From: DATGMP01 sp035293565
Lineage (GTDB): Bacteria; Pseudomonadota; Alphaproteobacteria; BOG-932; Roseiterribacteraceae
Direction: 5' to 3'
NCBI GenBank assembly: GCA_035293565.1
Contig: DATGMP010000101.1
Coordinates: forward strand, 1 to 64,000
Length of the DNA: 64,000 nt
The position numbers were made by a program, and so were the translations under genes. The notes below the pieces were generated by a model, which saw nothing but the letters and a program-made list of their open reading frames with translations, searched no databases and was not told the origin of the DNA. Positions 32,025 to 41,170 of this stretch are shown here, piece by piece; within the stretch, counting starts at the first letter, position 1; the number at the start of each line of letters is the position of its first letter.

Positions 32025-34028
32025 ATGCCGGACGCCGGAGCGTTCAACTATCAACTGGCATTCGACCGCAACCTCGGGCTGCTGACCGACTGGGAGCAGC
32101 AAGCCCTTCGCGGAAAGAAGATCGCCATCGCGGGCATGGGCGGCGTCGGAGGCTTTCATCTCCTGACGCTGGCGCGCCTGGGCATCGGCAATTTTCACAT
32201 TGCCGATTTCGATCGATTCGGCGTCGAGAACTTCAACCGGCAGGTCGGCGCAACGATCGAGACGCTCGGGCGGCCGAAGGTCGACGTGATGGCCGAGATG
32301 GCGCTCTCCATCAATCCGGAGCTCGGGATCACGCGATTCCCGGCAGGGATCGACGGTGACAATCTCGACGCCTTCCTGCACGGGGTCGACCTGTTCGTCG
32401 ATGGGCTCGACTTCTTCGTGCTGGATATCCGGCGCCGGATGTTCGCCCGCTGCGCCGAGCTGGGCATCCCGGCGATTACGGCCGCTCCTCTGGGCATGGG
32501 CGCGGGCTTTCTCGCCTTCCTTCCGGGGGGGATGAGCTTCGAGGAGTATTTCCGTTTCGAAGGCCGCGGCGAAACGCAGCAATATGTTCGTTTCCTCATG
32601 GGGCTGTCGCCGCGTGGGCTGCACCGTCCCTATGTTGTGGATCCCAGTCGAATCGATCTGCGCAACAGGCGCGGGCCCTCGACGGTCGCCGGCGTGGAGT
32701 TGTGCGCGGGAGTCGCCGGAGTCGCCGCCGTCAAACTTCTGCTCGGGCGAGGCGGGATTCGGGCCGCTCCCTATCACCATCATTTCGACGCCTACCGGGG
32801 AAAGCTGGTCGTCACGCGTCTGGGCTGGGGAAATGCCGGGCCCGTTCAGCGTCTGAAGCTCGCGATCGGCGATCGCATTTACGGCGCCATGGCGCGCCAA
32901 GCCGCGAGCACGCCGGCTCCGCCAACGCCGAGGCGACCCGCATCCCGCCTCGAGGAGATCCTGAATATCGCGAGATGGGCGCCGAGCGGCGACAACGTGC
33001 AGTCCTGGCGGTTCCGGATCCTGGGCGAGGACACGATCGAGATTCGCCTCAAAGATTCGAGCGATGAGAATGTCTACGAATATCGCGAGGCCGAACCTTC
33101 GCTTTTGGCCGGCGGAATGCTCTTGGAATGCCTGCGGATCGCGGCGACGGCGTTCGGAAGCGGCATGAGTTGGCGCTATGAGGGCCACAGTGATCGGGAC
33201 TATCGCATTACCGCCAGATTCCCGGTCGACCTCTCGGCCAAAGCTGATCCGCTGTACAGCTATCTGACACTTCGCTCGACCAATCGCTACCCGTATCGGC
33301 TCAAGGCTTTGGGCCCGCAGGCCAAGGCGGCTCTGACGGAAGCGCTGGGCCAAGAGTTGCGGATCGATTGGTGGGAGAGCGCAACCGATCGCTGGCGCTG
33401 GGCCGGTCTCAGCGCCGCGGCCACCGATATTCGTTTGCGGATGCGGGAGGCTTTCTCCGTCCATCAACGCATGATCGACTGGGATCGCAGCTTCAGCCCC
33501 ACCGGCATCCCGGCCAAGGCGGTCGGGCTCAATCTCCCGAGCCGAATGGCGATGCGATGGGCGATGAAGAGCTGGGAACGAATGCGCTTCCTCAACCGGC
33601 TCGGAGGGACGGCCAGCGCTGCGCTCCAATTGGATTACCTGCCCGGCGTCTTCAGCGCGGGGTATTTTGCGATCCGTGATCCGTCGGTGCCGCAAAATGG
33701 AACTGATCGCGCCGAGCGGCTGCTCCAATGCGGCGGTCGGATCCTGCGCTTCTGGTTGTCGGCGACGCGTCTCGGGCTCACCATGCAGCCGGCATTGGCG
33801 ATTCTCGGCCTCGCGCACTATGGAGCGACGGGCCGGATGTTTACCTCCGATCCGGCCTTGCGCAGCAAGGCGGCCAATTTGGCAGGCCGGTTGAGGGCCG
33901 TCACCGGTTCCGAGCCGGACGGCCTCTTGTTCGTCGGAAGGATCGGGTATCGGCAGCCGCAGATTACGAAGGTCCGCTCAGTCCGACTTCCGTTCGAAGA
34001 GCTGATCGAGACCGGCGCGCCGGTATAG
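32025..34028 (+). CDS. ThiF-family adenylyltransferase fused to a nitroreductase-like domain
   Basis: A 667-residue two-domain protein. Residues about 8-280 form an E1/ThiF adenylating domain: IAIAGMGGVGGFH (nucleotide loop, 34-45), DFDRFGVENFNRQ with Asp61, Asp63 and Arg72, and PAITAAPLGMGAG. I see no CxxC zinc pairs. Residues about 300-640 resemble nitroreductases: ILNIARWAPSGDNVQSWRF is the FMN-binding entry, and the end has DGLLFVGRIGY. The architecture recalls the Rv1355c family of mycobacteria (annotated MoeY), whose reaction is not established. It presumably adenylates a carboxylate and oxidises or reduces it with FMN. It is flanked by an acyltransferase and an ABC exporter. Confidence 0.85.
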   Translation: MPDAGAFNYQLAFDRNLGLLTDWEQQALRGKKIAIAGMGGVGGFHLLTLARLGIGNFHIADFDRFGVENFNRQVGATIETLGRPKVDVMAEMALSINPELGITRFPAGIDGDNLDAFLHGVDLFVDGLDFFVLDIRRRMFARCAELGIPAITAAPLGMGAGFLAFLPGGMSFEEYFRFEGRGETQQYVRFLMGLSPRGLHRPYVVDPSRIDLRNRRGPSTVAGVELCAGVAGVAAVKLLLGRGGIRAAPYHHHFDAYRGKLVVTRLGWGNAGPVQRLKLAIGDRIYGAMARQAASTPAPPTPRRPASRLEEILNIARWAPSGDNVQSWRFRILGEDTIEIRLKDSSDENVYEYREAEPSLLAGGMLLECLRIAATAFGSGMSWRYEGHSDRDYRITARFPVDLSAKADPLYSYLTLRSTNRYPYRLKALGPQAKAALTEALGQELRIDWWESATDRWRWAGLSAAATDIRLRMREAFSVHQRMIDWDRSFSPTGIPAKAVGLNLPSRMAMRWAMKSWERMRFLNRLGGTASAALQLDYLPGVFSAGYFAIRDPSVPQNGTDRAERLLQCGGRILRFWLSATRLGLTMQPALAILGLAHYGATGRMFTSDPALRSKAANLAGRLRAVTGSEPDGLLFVGRIGYRQPQITKVRSVRLPFEELIETGAPV

Positions 34029-34160
34029 CCCGATCCTCTCCGCACGATGGATTTTCATGAAGGCGCCCGCGGCCGCCAATGGTTCATGATGCGTTAAAGG
34101 GTCTTCGGCAGAATCCTTGCCGATGTCGCCCCCAAGGGTCCCAAGATCTGAGCTGGTTCA

Positions 34161-35357
34161 ATGAGCGTGACGACCTCCGATCCGGCCCTCGAAATCCAGG
34201 CCGCTGGACGCGGTTCTGGTCTGCGCCAAGGAATGATCCCGCGCCTGGCATGGCGCAACCTCACCCGGGACCGGGTGCGGCTCACCGTGACATTGGTCGG
34301 AATCGTTTTTGCGGTGGTGCTGATGGGCGTGCAGCTCGGCCTGCTCTACGGCTTCGCAACCACCGCCTCGAGCCTGATCGCTCACGCCGATGCGGATCTC
34401 TGGGTCAGCGCCCCGCAGGTGCAGGACGTCGACCAGACGGTGCCCATCGAAAAGAGCAATCGTTACAAAGTTCTCGGGATCGCCGGCGTTGCCGCCGCCG
34501 AGAATTACCTGGTCCACTTCGCCGATTGGCGGCGACCTGACGGCGGCGCCACGAGCGTGCTCGTCGTCGGATTCGACCTCGAGACCGGCATCGGAGGTCC
34601 TTGGAACCTTGTCGCCGGGCGAATCGAGGATTTGCGCCAATCGGACGCCGTCATCATCGATGAGCTCTACCGCGACAAGCTGGGCATCACGACGCTCGGT
34701 CAGTCGGTCGAGATCAACGGCCATCGCGCCCGCGTCGTCGGCTTCACGCGCGGTATCCGCACCTTCACGCAATCGCCCTATGTTTTCACGAAGTTCAGCA
34801 ATGCACAGACCTATGCCGGGCTTGACGCCGACCAGACGAGCTATGTGCTGGTGTCGCTGGCGCGCAGGGCGGATCGCGATGCCGTCGCCGCTCGGCTCCA
34901 GGCCGCCCTACCCGATCTCGACGTCATCAAGGCCCACGATTTTGCGCGGCGAACACAGTTCTTTTGGTTGTTCACCACCGGTGCAGGCGTCGCGGTGCTG
35001 ACCGGAGCCGGCCTCGGCCTGATCATCGGGATCGTGATCACCGGCCAGACGCTTTACGCGACGACGATGGACCGGCTTTCCGAATTTGCGACGCTTCGCG
35101 CAATCGGTGCCCCGGCCTCATACCTTCATAGAGTCATCTTGACGCAAGCGATCATCGCTGCCGGGATCGGCTACGGCATCGGCATCACTGTGGCCGAGGC
35201 GCTGGTCTTCCTCGGACATAACGGCTCGGCCGCGCTGCTGCTGCCGCATTGGATGGCGCTGGCGCTGGGCCTCGTGACCGTCATGATGTGCTCGAGCGCC
35301 GCCCTTCTGTCGGTCCGGAAAATCAACGGCCTGCAGCCGACGAGCGTGTTCCGATGA
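34161..35357 (+). CDS. ABC transporter permease (FtsX/DevC-type)
   Basis: A 398-residue inner membrane protein. A first transmembrane helix (LTVTLVGIVFAVVLMGVQLG) precedes a large extracytoplasmic domain of about 230 residues, then three helices near the C-terminus with the FtsX/MacB-type signature TMDRLSEFATLRAIGAPASYL. This is the DevC/MacB-like type I topology used for lipoproteins, glycolipids, peptides and small molecules. It overlaps its ATPase by 4 bases (ATGA). It lies 132 bases after the fusion gene and probably belongs to the same transcript. Confidence 0.88.
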   Translation: MSVTTSDPALEIQAAGRGSGLRQGMIPRLAWRNLTRDRVRLTVTLVGIVFAVVLMGVQLGLLYGFATTASSLIAHADADLWVSAPQVQDVDQTVPIEKSNRYKVLGIAGVAAAENYLVHFADWRRPDGGATSVLVVGFDLETGIGGPWNLVAGRIEDLRQSDAVIIDELYRDKLGITTLGQSVEINGHRARVVGFTRGIRTFTQSPYVFTKFSNAQTYAGLDADQTSYVLVSLARRADRDAVAARLQAALPDLDVIKAHDFARRTQFFWLFTTGAGVAVLTGAGLGLIIGIVITGQTLYATTMDRLSEFATLRAIGAPASYLHRVILTQAIIAAGIGYGIGITVAEALVFLGHNGSAALLLPHWMALALGLVTVMMCSSAALLSVRKINGLQPTSVFR

Positions 35358-36046
35358 GCGCTCCTGTTCTCGAAGCTCAGTCCGTTCATGTGACCTATGG
35401 TGCCGGGCCGGCCGCTTGCCGGGCATTGAACGGTGTGTCGCTCGAAGTCCGATCGGGCGAGGTCCTGCTGCTCATGGGACCGTCGGGGAGCGGGAAAACC
35501 ACGCTGCTGCAGGTCCTCGGATGCCTGCTTCCGCCGGATTCGGGCTCCATCCGCCTTTTCGATCGACCGTTGCAGTCGCGCAATCCCAAAGCGCTCAGCC
35601 GGCTGCGGCTCGAGCATTATGGCTTCGTGTTTCAGAGCTACAACTTGTTTCCGACCTTGAATGCCTGGGAGAATGTGGCGATCGCGCTCGACCTGATCGG
35701 CATCCGCGGCGCGTCGGCAGAGACACGGGCCCGCGACATGCTCAGCGAAGTCGGGCTTGCGGCGAAGGCGGAATCCTACCCAGGGGAATTGTCGGGCGGC
35801 CAGAAACAAAGGATTGCGATCGCCCGCGCGCTCGCGACGGAGCCCCAGGTCATCCTGGCGGACGAGCCGACGGCGGCGCTGGACGCGGCCAGCGGCCAGG
35901 CTGCCATCTCTCTACTGGCCGGGTTGGCGCGCTCGCGAGGGCGTGCCGTTGTCGTCGTTACCCATGACCCCCGCGTCATCTCGTACGGCGATCGGATCGT
36001 GACGCTGGAAGATGGCCGCATCGTCGACGCGCCGCGCGCGAATTGA
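35354..36046 (+). CDS. ABC transporter ATP-binding protein (LolD/DevA-type)
   Basis: A 230-residue ATPase subunit. Walker A is GPSGSGKTT, the signature is LSGGQKQRIAIARAL, Walker B is VILADEPTAALD, followed by the H-loop VVVVTHDPRV. It energises the permease encoded just upstream and the pair would export (or move between leaflets) a substrate. The spacing, with start and stop overlapping, shows tight translational coupling. No periplasmic adaptor or outer membrane channel is next to it. Confidence 0.93.
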   Translation: MSAPVLEAQSVHVTYGAGPAACRALNGVSLEVRSGEVLLLMGPSGSGKTTLLQVLGCLLPPDSGSIRLFDRPLQSRNPKALSRLRLEHYGFVFQSYNLFPTLNAWENVAIALDLIGIRGASAETRARDMLSEVGLAAKAESYPGELSGGQKQRIAIARALATEPQVILADEPTAALDAASGQAAISLLAGLARSRGRAVVVVTHDPRVISYGDRIVTLEDGRIVDAPRAN

Positions 36047-36055
36047 ATTCGCACC

Positions 36056-36616
36056 CTACTGAGCTGATTTTCCGCCGGTTTCGGCGTATTTGATGTCCTT
36101 GAACGCGACGAGGATCTGCGGCCGTCTGATCATGCCTTCGTCCGTATCGAGCTGCGCGCCTAGAAGCCGGGCGTCGAAGACGACCTGCTTGCCAGACTTC
36201 AGTCCTTTCACCAGCGGATAGATCGGCGACGTATTCACGATGAGCGACAGCGCATCGGGATCCGCGGCCCTGTCTTTGGTGGTTACGAGCGCCACGTCCT
36301 GAGAAATCTTGATGCTGACCCAGGCGGTTCCGTCCCGGTTCACGTGACTGTCCTCGACAACGCCCACCCATCCGTGCGCCAGAGGGTTCTGGTTCATGAA
36401 ACGCGCCACGCGGATCTGCATGTCCACGCGCAGCGCGCTGATCGATTGGAGCGACCTCGGCTCATCGAGCTGCCTTTGCGACGCAGCGAATAAATCCAGG
36501 AAATTGCGCTCGCTCTCGGGGAGAGCCCCATTGTCGCCGAACTCGGAGGGCGCAGCGCGCGCGGACGCCAGCACTGCAAAGGCCACAACGGTGGCCATCG
36601 CGAATCTCTTCATCAT
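36056..36616 (-). CDS. Secreted hypothetical protein
   Basis: A 186-residue exported protein with a signal peptide (MATVVAFAVLASARA, cleavage near residue 22). The mature part is mixed alpha/beta, with a conserved-looking segment NPLAHGWVGVVEDSHVNRDGTAWVSIKI and a VNTSPIYPLVKGLKSGKQVVFDARLLG stretch. This looks like the periplasmic proteins that carry an OB-like or DUF-type fold, but I cannot name the family. It is convergent with the ABC ATPase gene, 9 bases apart. Confidence 0.62.
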   Translation of the reverse strand: MMKRFAMATVVAFAVLASARAAPSEFGDNGALPESERNFLDLFAASQRQLDEPRSLQSISALRVDMQIRVARFMNQNPLAHGWVGVVEDSHVNRDGTAWVSIKISQDVALVTTKDRAADPDALSLIVNTSPIYPLVKGLKSGKQVVFDARLLGAQLDTDEGMIRRPQILVAFKDIKYAETGGKSAQ

Positions 36617-36830
36617 CTGAGCGTCTCGGGGTCGGTCAGGAGGCGAGGCAATGTATCAGCGGTCTCTCGGCGTAACAATTCGCCGTAACGTTTTGTAAAC
36701 CCTGCTTCAGCCTCGTCAGCGGCCGGCCTCCCCGCATTTGTCTGATTGCCCACACGCATTCGGCCTCCGCGCGCGACGGGAAATCATCGCTAACGATATT
36801 TAAATCCGCTCCCGCGATGTTCCGACAACG

Positions 36831-38012
36831 ATGAGCGCCTCGGTCTCCTATGCAGAATTGGCGGGGCCATCCGACCGCCGAGTCGCAGCGGGCCTAAGGC
36901 TTGCTTGCGCCGTGCTGTTCGGGATTTATCTCGCCTTCGCCGGCTTGTTGCTGACGAACGCCAAAAATGGCCTCGACCCTGCCGGCACGCCCCTCGGCTA
37001 TGATTTCACCGCCTTCCATACGGCCGCGCGGCTTGCGGCCGAGGGTCAGGCGGCCACGACTTATGACGACAAGGCGATGATCGCCGCCCAACGCGCCGCC
37101 TTCCCGGGCGGCATCGTCCGCCTGCCCTGGAACTACCCGCCGAGCTTTCTCCTCTTGCTGCTGCCGCTCGCGGCGCTTCCCTACGCCTGGGCCTGGGTCG
37201 CGTGGACGGGAGCGACCGTCGCCGCCCATGCCGCGCTCGCCCGCGCGATTTGGCCGCTCGGGATCTTTTGGCCGCTGATGCTGGCGCCGGCCGCCGCGCT
37301 CGACCTGCTGTTCGGGCAGAACGGCCTACTGAGCCTCGCTCTGCTCGGCGCCGGCATGGCGCTTCTGCCGACGCGGCCTTTCCTCGCCGGGCTCGTGCTC
37401 GGGTTGTTATCGTATAAGCCGCACTTGGCCGTGCTGGTGCCGGTGGCGCTCCTGGTCGGGCGGGAATGGCGCGCCCTGGCCGGCGCCGCGGCATCCGCCG
37501 TCGGCCTCGTCGGTCTCAGCGCCGCGGCTCTGGGCACGGAAGCATGGCTCGTGTTCCTTCGCAAAGCCGCCGATCCCGGCGGGGTTGCGGTTTCGAGCTC
37601 GTCCGATTGGCATGCGATTCCCAGCGCGTTGGTCATGGTGAAGGACTTCGGCGGCGACGACATGCTGGCCGTTTCGATTCACGCTGCCGTCGCGCTCTTC
37701 GCCGTCATGGCCTTGATCCGGATCTGGATGCGGCCTTCGGCCCTGCACTGGCGCGGCGCGGCGCTCGCCATCGCGATCCTGCTGGCGACACCTTATACAC
37801 GACTCTACGACTTCACGTTGCTGGCCCTCCCTATTGCCGCCTTCGCTTCCGCGGCGCCTCGGCCGAGCCGATGGGAGCAAGCGGTGCAGGCTGCGATCTG
37901 GCTCCTGCCGCTCTGGCTGCTGAACTTCGGCATGATCGTGCCGCTCGGGCCACCGATCCTTGTCATGGCGATGTGTCTGGTCGTCCGCCGCGCGCTGGGC
38001 CGCTCGCCATGA
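36831..38012 (+). CDS. Glycosyltransferase family 87 (DUF2029) membrane protein
   Basis: A 393-residue protein with about 10 hydrophobic segments. After the first helix (VLFGIYLAFAGLLLT) comes the conserved loop PLGYDFTAFHTAARLAAEGQ, then NYPPSFLLLLLPLA and LLSYKPHLAVLVPVALL, which define the GT87 polyprenyl-phosphate-dependent glycosyltransferases (C-type fold). It would move a sugar from a lipid carrier to a periplasmic acceptor. ATGA overlap with the next gene shows coupling. Its neighbour to the right is the tad pilus locus, so a pilus or surface glycan acceptor is an open possibility. Confidence 0.82.
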   Translation: MSASVSYAELAGPSDRRVAAGLRLACAVLFGIYLAFAGLLLTNAKNGLDPAGTPLGYDFTAFHTAARLAAEGQAATTYDDKAMIAAQRAAFPGGIVRLPWNYPPSFLLLLLPLAALPYAWAWVAWTGATVAAHAALARAIWPLGIFWPLMLAPAAALDLLFGQNGLLSLALLGAGMALLPTRPFLAGLVLGLLSYKPHLAVLVPVALLVGREWRALAGAAASAVGLVGLSAAALGTEAWLVFLRKAADPGGVAVSSSSDWHAIPSALVMVKDFGGDDMLAVSIHAAVALFAVMALIRIWMRPSALHWRGAALAIAILLATPYTRLYDFTLLALPIAAFASAAPRPSRWEQAVQAAIWLLPLWLLNFGMIVPLGPPILVMAMCLVVRRALGRSP

Positions 38013-39865
38013 GCGCCACCGCCCTCGACGAGGCTCGCCCGCGGTCCAAGCCAGCCGCGCGGCCGCCGCTTTGGCTTCTCCCAGTGATCGCGCTGATCGC
38101 GATCCAAGCGAGCGAGATCGTAAAATTGCATGGCGAACTTTTCGCCGGCATCGGCGATCCCGACACGCTGATGCGGCTGGCCCGCATCAAGGACGCGTTG
38201 GCGGGACATGGCTGGCAGGGCGGTGCCTTTGCGCGCGACAACGCGCCCTACGGCATGGTGCTCCACTGGAGCATCCTGTTCGACCTGCCGATCGTGGCGC
38301 TCGCGGCCATTCTGTCGCTCGTCATGCCGTTCGCGACGGCGCTCAGCGTCGCCGGCGCCTTCACCGGCCCGCTGCTCGCCTATGCGATCCTCTGGGCTGC
38401 GTGGTGGATTCCACGGCCGGTGCTTTCGACCCGCGGACGGGAGCTTGCCTGCTTCGTCGTTCTGCTGAGCCCGCCCATCATCGCCTATGGCGCGGTCGGT
38501 CGCGCCAACCACCATGTCGCCCTGGCGCTCGCGGCCATGATGATAGCGGGCCTGGTGCTGAGAAGCTGGCTCGATCCTCGCCGACTGGCGCCTCCCATCG
38601 CGGGCGGCGTCGCGGCCGCCGTCGCGCTCTGGCTGAGCTTCGAACTCGTCGCCATGGCGATTTTCCCGGCGCTCATTGTCCTGGGCTTGCTCTGGGTCCG
38701 CGACGGCGGCGAGCGGTTTCGACAAAATCTCGTTTTCGCGGGTAGCTTCGCGGTCGCGTCCAGCGCAGCGCTCGCGATCGATCCGCCGCATGGCGGCATG
38801 GCGGTCTTCGTCCTCGACCGACTGTCGGCGCCCTATGTCGCTTTCGCCTGGGCGACCGTCGCGATGTGGATGGGGTTGGGCCTGGTCGACCGCTATCGGC
38901 GCATGGGCAGCCGGCGAAGCCGCGCAGCAGCAATCGTGCTCGCCGGAGCAACGGCTGCGACCGCGCTGATCTTGGCTTATCCCGGAATACTGGGCGGCGT
39001 GAACGGGTCCATCGACCCGCTCGTGCAACGCGAGCTGAACGCGAAGGTCGAAGAGACCCAACCGGTCTGGACGGGTTTCAAGCAGTTCATGGAATTCGGC
39101 TATGTCGGTTGCCTCGGGCTGATCGCGGCGCTGATGCTCGTATGGGATGGGCGGCGGCGAACGAATGCCTTTGCCTGGACCGTGCTCGGCGTGCTCGCCG
39201 CGGTCTGGACGGGCCTCGGGCTCGCCCATGTCCGCTTCACGCCCTATCCCGACATTGCCGCGGCCTTTCTTCTGGCTGCGCTGGTGGAGCAGGCCCAGGC
39301 GACCCGGCAAGGATCAGCGGCGCGTTACATTCGCGCGATCGTTCTGGCCCTGGGCCTCATCGTTCCTCTCCTGGCCATCTTCCTGCCGGACACAGACGAA
39401 TCGGCCGCAGCTGAGGGGCGCGAACCCTGCTCGGTCTATGCCGTGCGAAACGCGCTTTCCGATCCCGCCTGGTACGGTCGAAAAGCCGGCATTATCGCGA
39501 CGGACCCGGGCAGCGCGCCGGCGTTGCTCTATTGGACTCGGCACGGAACGGTGTTCGGCCCCTATCACCGCAACGCCCAGGGCCTGCGCGATCTCTTGGC
39601 GCTGTTCCGCGACACGGGCGACGCCGCCGCGCAGGGGATCGTGGCGGCCCGCGGCATCGATGGCTTCCTCGTCTGCGCGAGCGAGCCCGCGAACATCTTC
39701 ATGACAGCCGACGGCGAGGCGCCCAAGGCAGGAAACCCGGCGCCTGACACGCTTTACAAGCGGCTGGTCGAAGGCCATCCCCCCGCCTGGCTCGAGCGGC
39801 GCGCCTGGCCGGCAGGAATGAAGAGCGGCTACGTGCTCTATCGGGTGATCAGCCCAGCCGGCTGA
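38009..39865 (+). CDS. Polytopic membrane protein, probable C-type glycosyltransferase
   Basis: A 618-residue protein with about 12 hydrophobic segments and a hydrophilic C-terminal domain of about 150 residues (from about ESAAAEGREPCSVYA). The first external loop reads GIGDPDTLMRLARIKD, an acidic pattern like that near the catalytic site of GT-C oligosaccharyl transferases. I therefore suggest a glycosyltransferase, not a firm family. It starts at the ATG at 38009, overlapping the GT87 gene by 4 bases. The longer open frame upstream lies within GT87. It is convergent with the TadG gene, 3 bases apart. Confidence 0.7.
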   Translation: MSATALDEARPRSKPAARPPLWLLPVIALIAIQASEIVKLHGELFAGIGDPDTLMRLARIKDALAGHGWQGGAFARDNAPYGMVLHWSILFDLPIVALAAILSLVMPFATALSVAGAFTGPLLAYAILWAAWWIPRPVLSTRGRELACFVVLLSPPIIAYGAVGRANHHVALALAAMMIAGLVLRSWLDPRRLAPPIAGGVAAAVALWLSFELVAMAIFPALIVLGLLWVRDGGERFRQNLVFAGSFAVASSAALAIDPPHGGMAVFVLDRLSAPYVAFAWATVAMWMGLGLVDRYRRMGSRRSRAAAIVLAGATAATALILAYPGILGGVNGSIDPLVQRELNAKVEETQPVWTGFKQFMEFGYVGCLGLIAALMLVWDGRRRTNAFAWTVLGVLAAVWTGLGLAHVRFTPYPDIAAAFLLAALVEQAQATRQGSAARYIRAIVLALGLIVPLLAIFLPDTDESAAAEGREPCSVYAVRNALSDPAWYGRKAGIIATDPGSAPALLYWTRHGTVFGPYHRNAQGLRDLLALFRDTGDAAAQGIVAARGIDGFLVCASEPANIFMTADGEAPKAGNPAPDTLYKRLVEGHPPAWLERRAWPAGMKSGYVLYRVISPAG

Positions 39866-39868
39866 GGG

Positions 39869-41170
39869 CTATTCGACGAGCGTGACAGTCGGGTGGGCAT
39901 CGGGCACTCCGGCAACGCCGCTGCAATCGCCCCCGAGACTGGCGTTGCCGTTAAAAGTGATCGTATTGGCATAGATCAGACTGCACGCGGAGGTGCCCAC
40001 ACCATTGTATTTAAGATCTTGGCTCGGAAAATAGAGCATTCCGGTCAGGTTGAGGTTATTGCCGCCGTTGATTGAGACAGTGTTCTCGGGCGCGTCTGCG
40101 GATTCGAAAAATACGAATCCTGCAGTGTCGCCGGTCGTCGGCGCCGACAACGTTATCGTGTTATTGCCGTTAACCGTGAGGCTTCCGTAAGTGCCGTTAT
40201 CGCTGGTGAACATGATCGTCACACCGTTGCCAGTAACGGTGGAATTGCCGTTGATCGTGAAGGAGCCATCATTGATGTAGTAGACGCCGGGGTTCAGGGT
40301 CACGGTGGCGGAGGTTACGACGATGCCGCCGCAATATTTGCCCGGGCTGATCGTCGCGGTACCGCTGAGGACAGTGGTTGTGGGATGGCTGCCGCACGAA
40401 GCGGGGACCTCGGAATTCAATCGCCGGTCCAGGGCAACAAACGGATTGACGGCCGGAGTTTGATTAGTGAGAACGCCGTGGCTGGCCGTTATCGTCGCGC
40501 GCCCGGTCAAGGAATCATTGCCCCCGAGGCTCACTTGATTCGCCGACAGCGAAGCATTGCCGTTCATCGTCAAGCTGCGAGAGCCGGTGGCGTTATCCAC
40601 GAGATTGCAATTACCCAGCGTAATCGTGTCAGTACCGTTGATGGTTACACCCGCGCCGTTTTGGGTTCCCAGCGTCGTAATGCAAGACTCGATGCCTCCG
40701 GTAGTGTTCGCGACCGCGCGCGCCGTGATGGTCGTAGCAGAGGCCATGAAAAGCTTCGAGAAAAGCTGCGGCTGCGGCTGGCTAATGATGACTTCGTAAG
40801 CTGAGGCTGCACCGGCATAGGCGCCCATGCTCGGAGGATTGTTGACCTGGAGCGTCACGTGGTTCGCGCCATTCACATAACCGAAGTTGGCGGCAACCGC
40901 ATTGCCATCTGCGCTGTAGCTTGCGCCTGCCGACCCCGCAACTGCGGCGCTGAAGGCGGCGGCGTCGGCTGCGCCCTGCATCGACCGCTTGGTGACATAC
41001 CAAGACCCAGCCTCGGTCCCGAGGCCGGCGACGCCCAGGAGGAGCACCATAGAGATGGCCGTGAGAGGTGCCGCTACACCGCCCTGGTCGGTAGCGAGCC
41101 GGCGGACGATCGTGACGATGTTGCGGACGCCAAACCAGCGCCGCGCATTCTCACTTCGGGTAACAGGCAT
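39869..41170 (-). CDS. TadG-like pilus protein with beta-helix-like C-terminal region
   Basis: A 433-residue protein. Residues about 25-65 hold the TadG/TadE-like leader: DQGGVAAPLTAISMVLLLGVAGLGTEAG with a single helix, then WYVTKRSMQGAADAAAFSAA. From about residue 165 the sequence is dominated by short repeated strands such as GVTINGTDTITLGNC, SLTMNGNASLSANQVSLGGN and SLTVNGNNTITLS. I see no MIDAS (DxSxS) of a von Willebrand A domain. This suggests a beta-helix in place of the vWA part; the minor pilin would face the outside. The start overlaps the TadE-like gene by 20 bases. Confidence 0.78.
   Translation of the reverse strand: MPVTRSENARRWFGVRNIVTIVRRLATDQGGVAAPLTAISMVLLLGVAGLGTEAGSWYVTKRSMQGAADAAAFSAAVAGSAGASYSADGNAVAANFGYVNGANHVTLQVNNPPSMGAYAGAASAYEVIISQPQPQLFSKLFMASATTITARAVANTTGGIESCITTLGTQNGAGVTINGTDTITLGNCNLVDNATGSRSLTMNGNASLSANQVSLGGNDSLTGRATITASHGVLTNQTPAVNPFVALDRRLNSEVPASCGSHPTTTVLSGTATISPGKYCGGIVVTSATVTLNPGVYYINDGSFTINGNSTVTGNGVTIMFTSDNGTYGSLTVNGNNTITLSAPTTGDTAGFVFFESADAPENTVSINGGNNLNLTGMLYFPSQDLKYNGVGTSACSLIYANTITFNGNASLGGDCSGVAGVPDAHPTVTLVE

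Noticed and set aside
37805..39310. A 501-residue open frame on the minus strand
   Set aside because: It is antisense to the two glycosyltransferase-like genes and has an Arg/Asp-rich shadow composition without a family feature.
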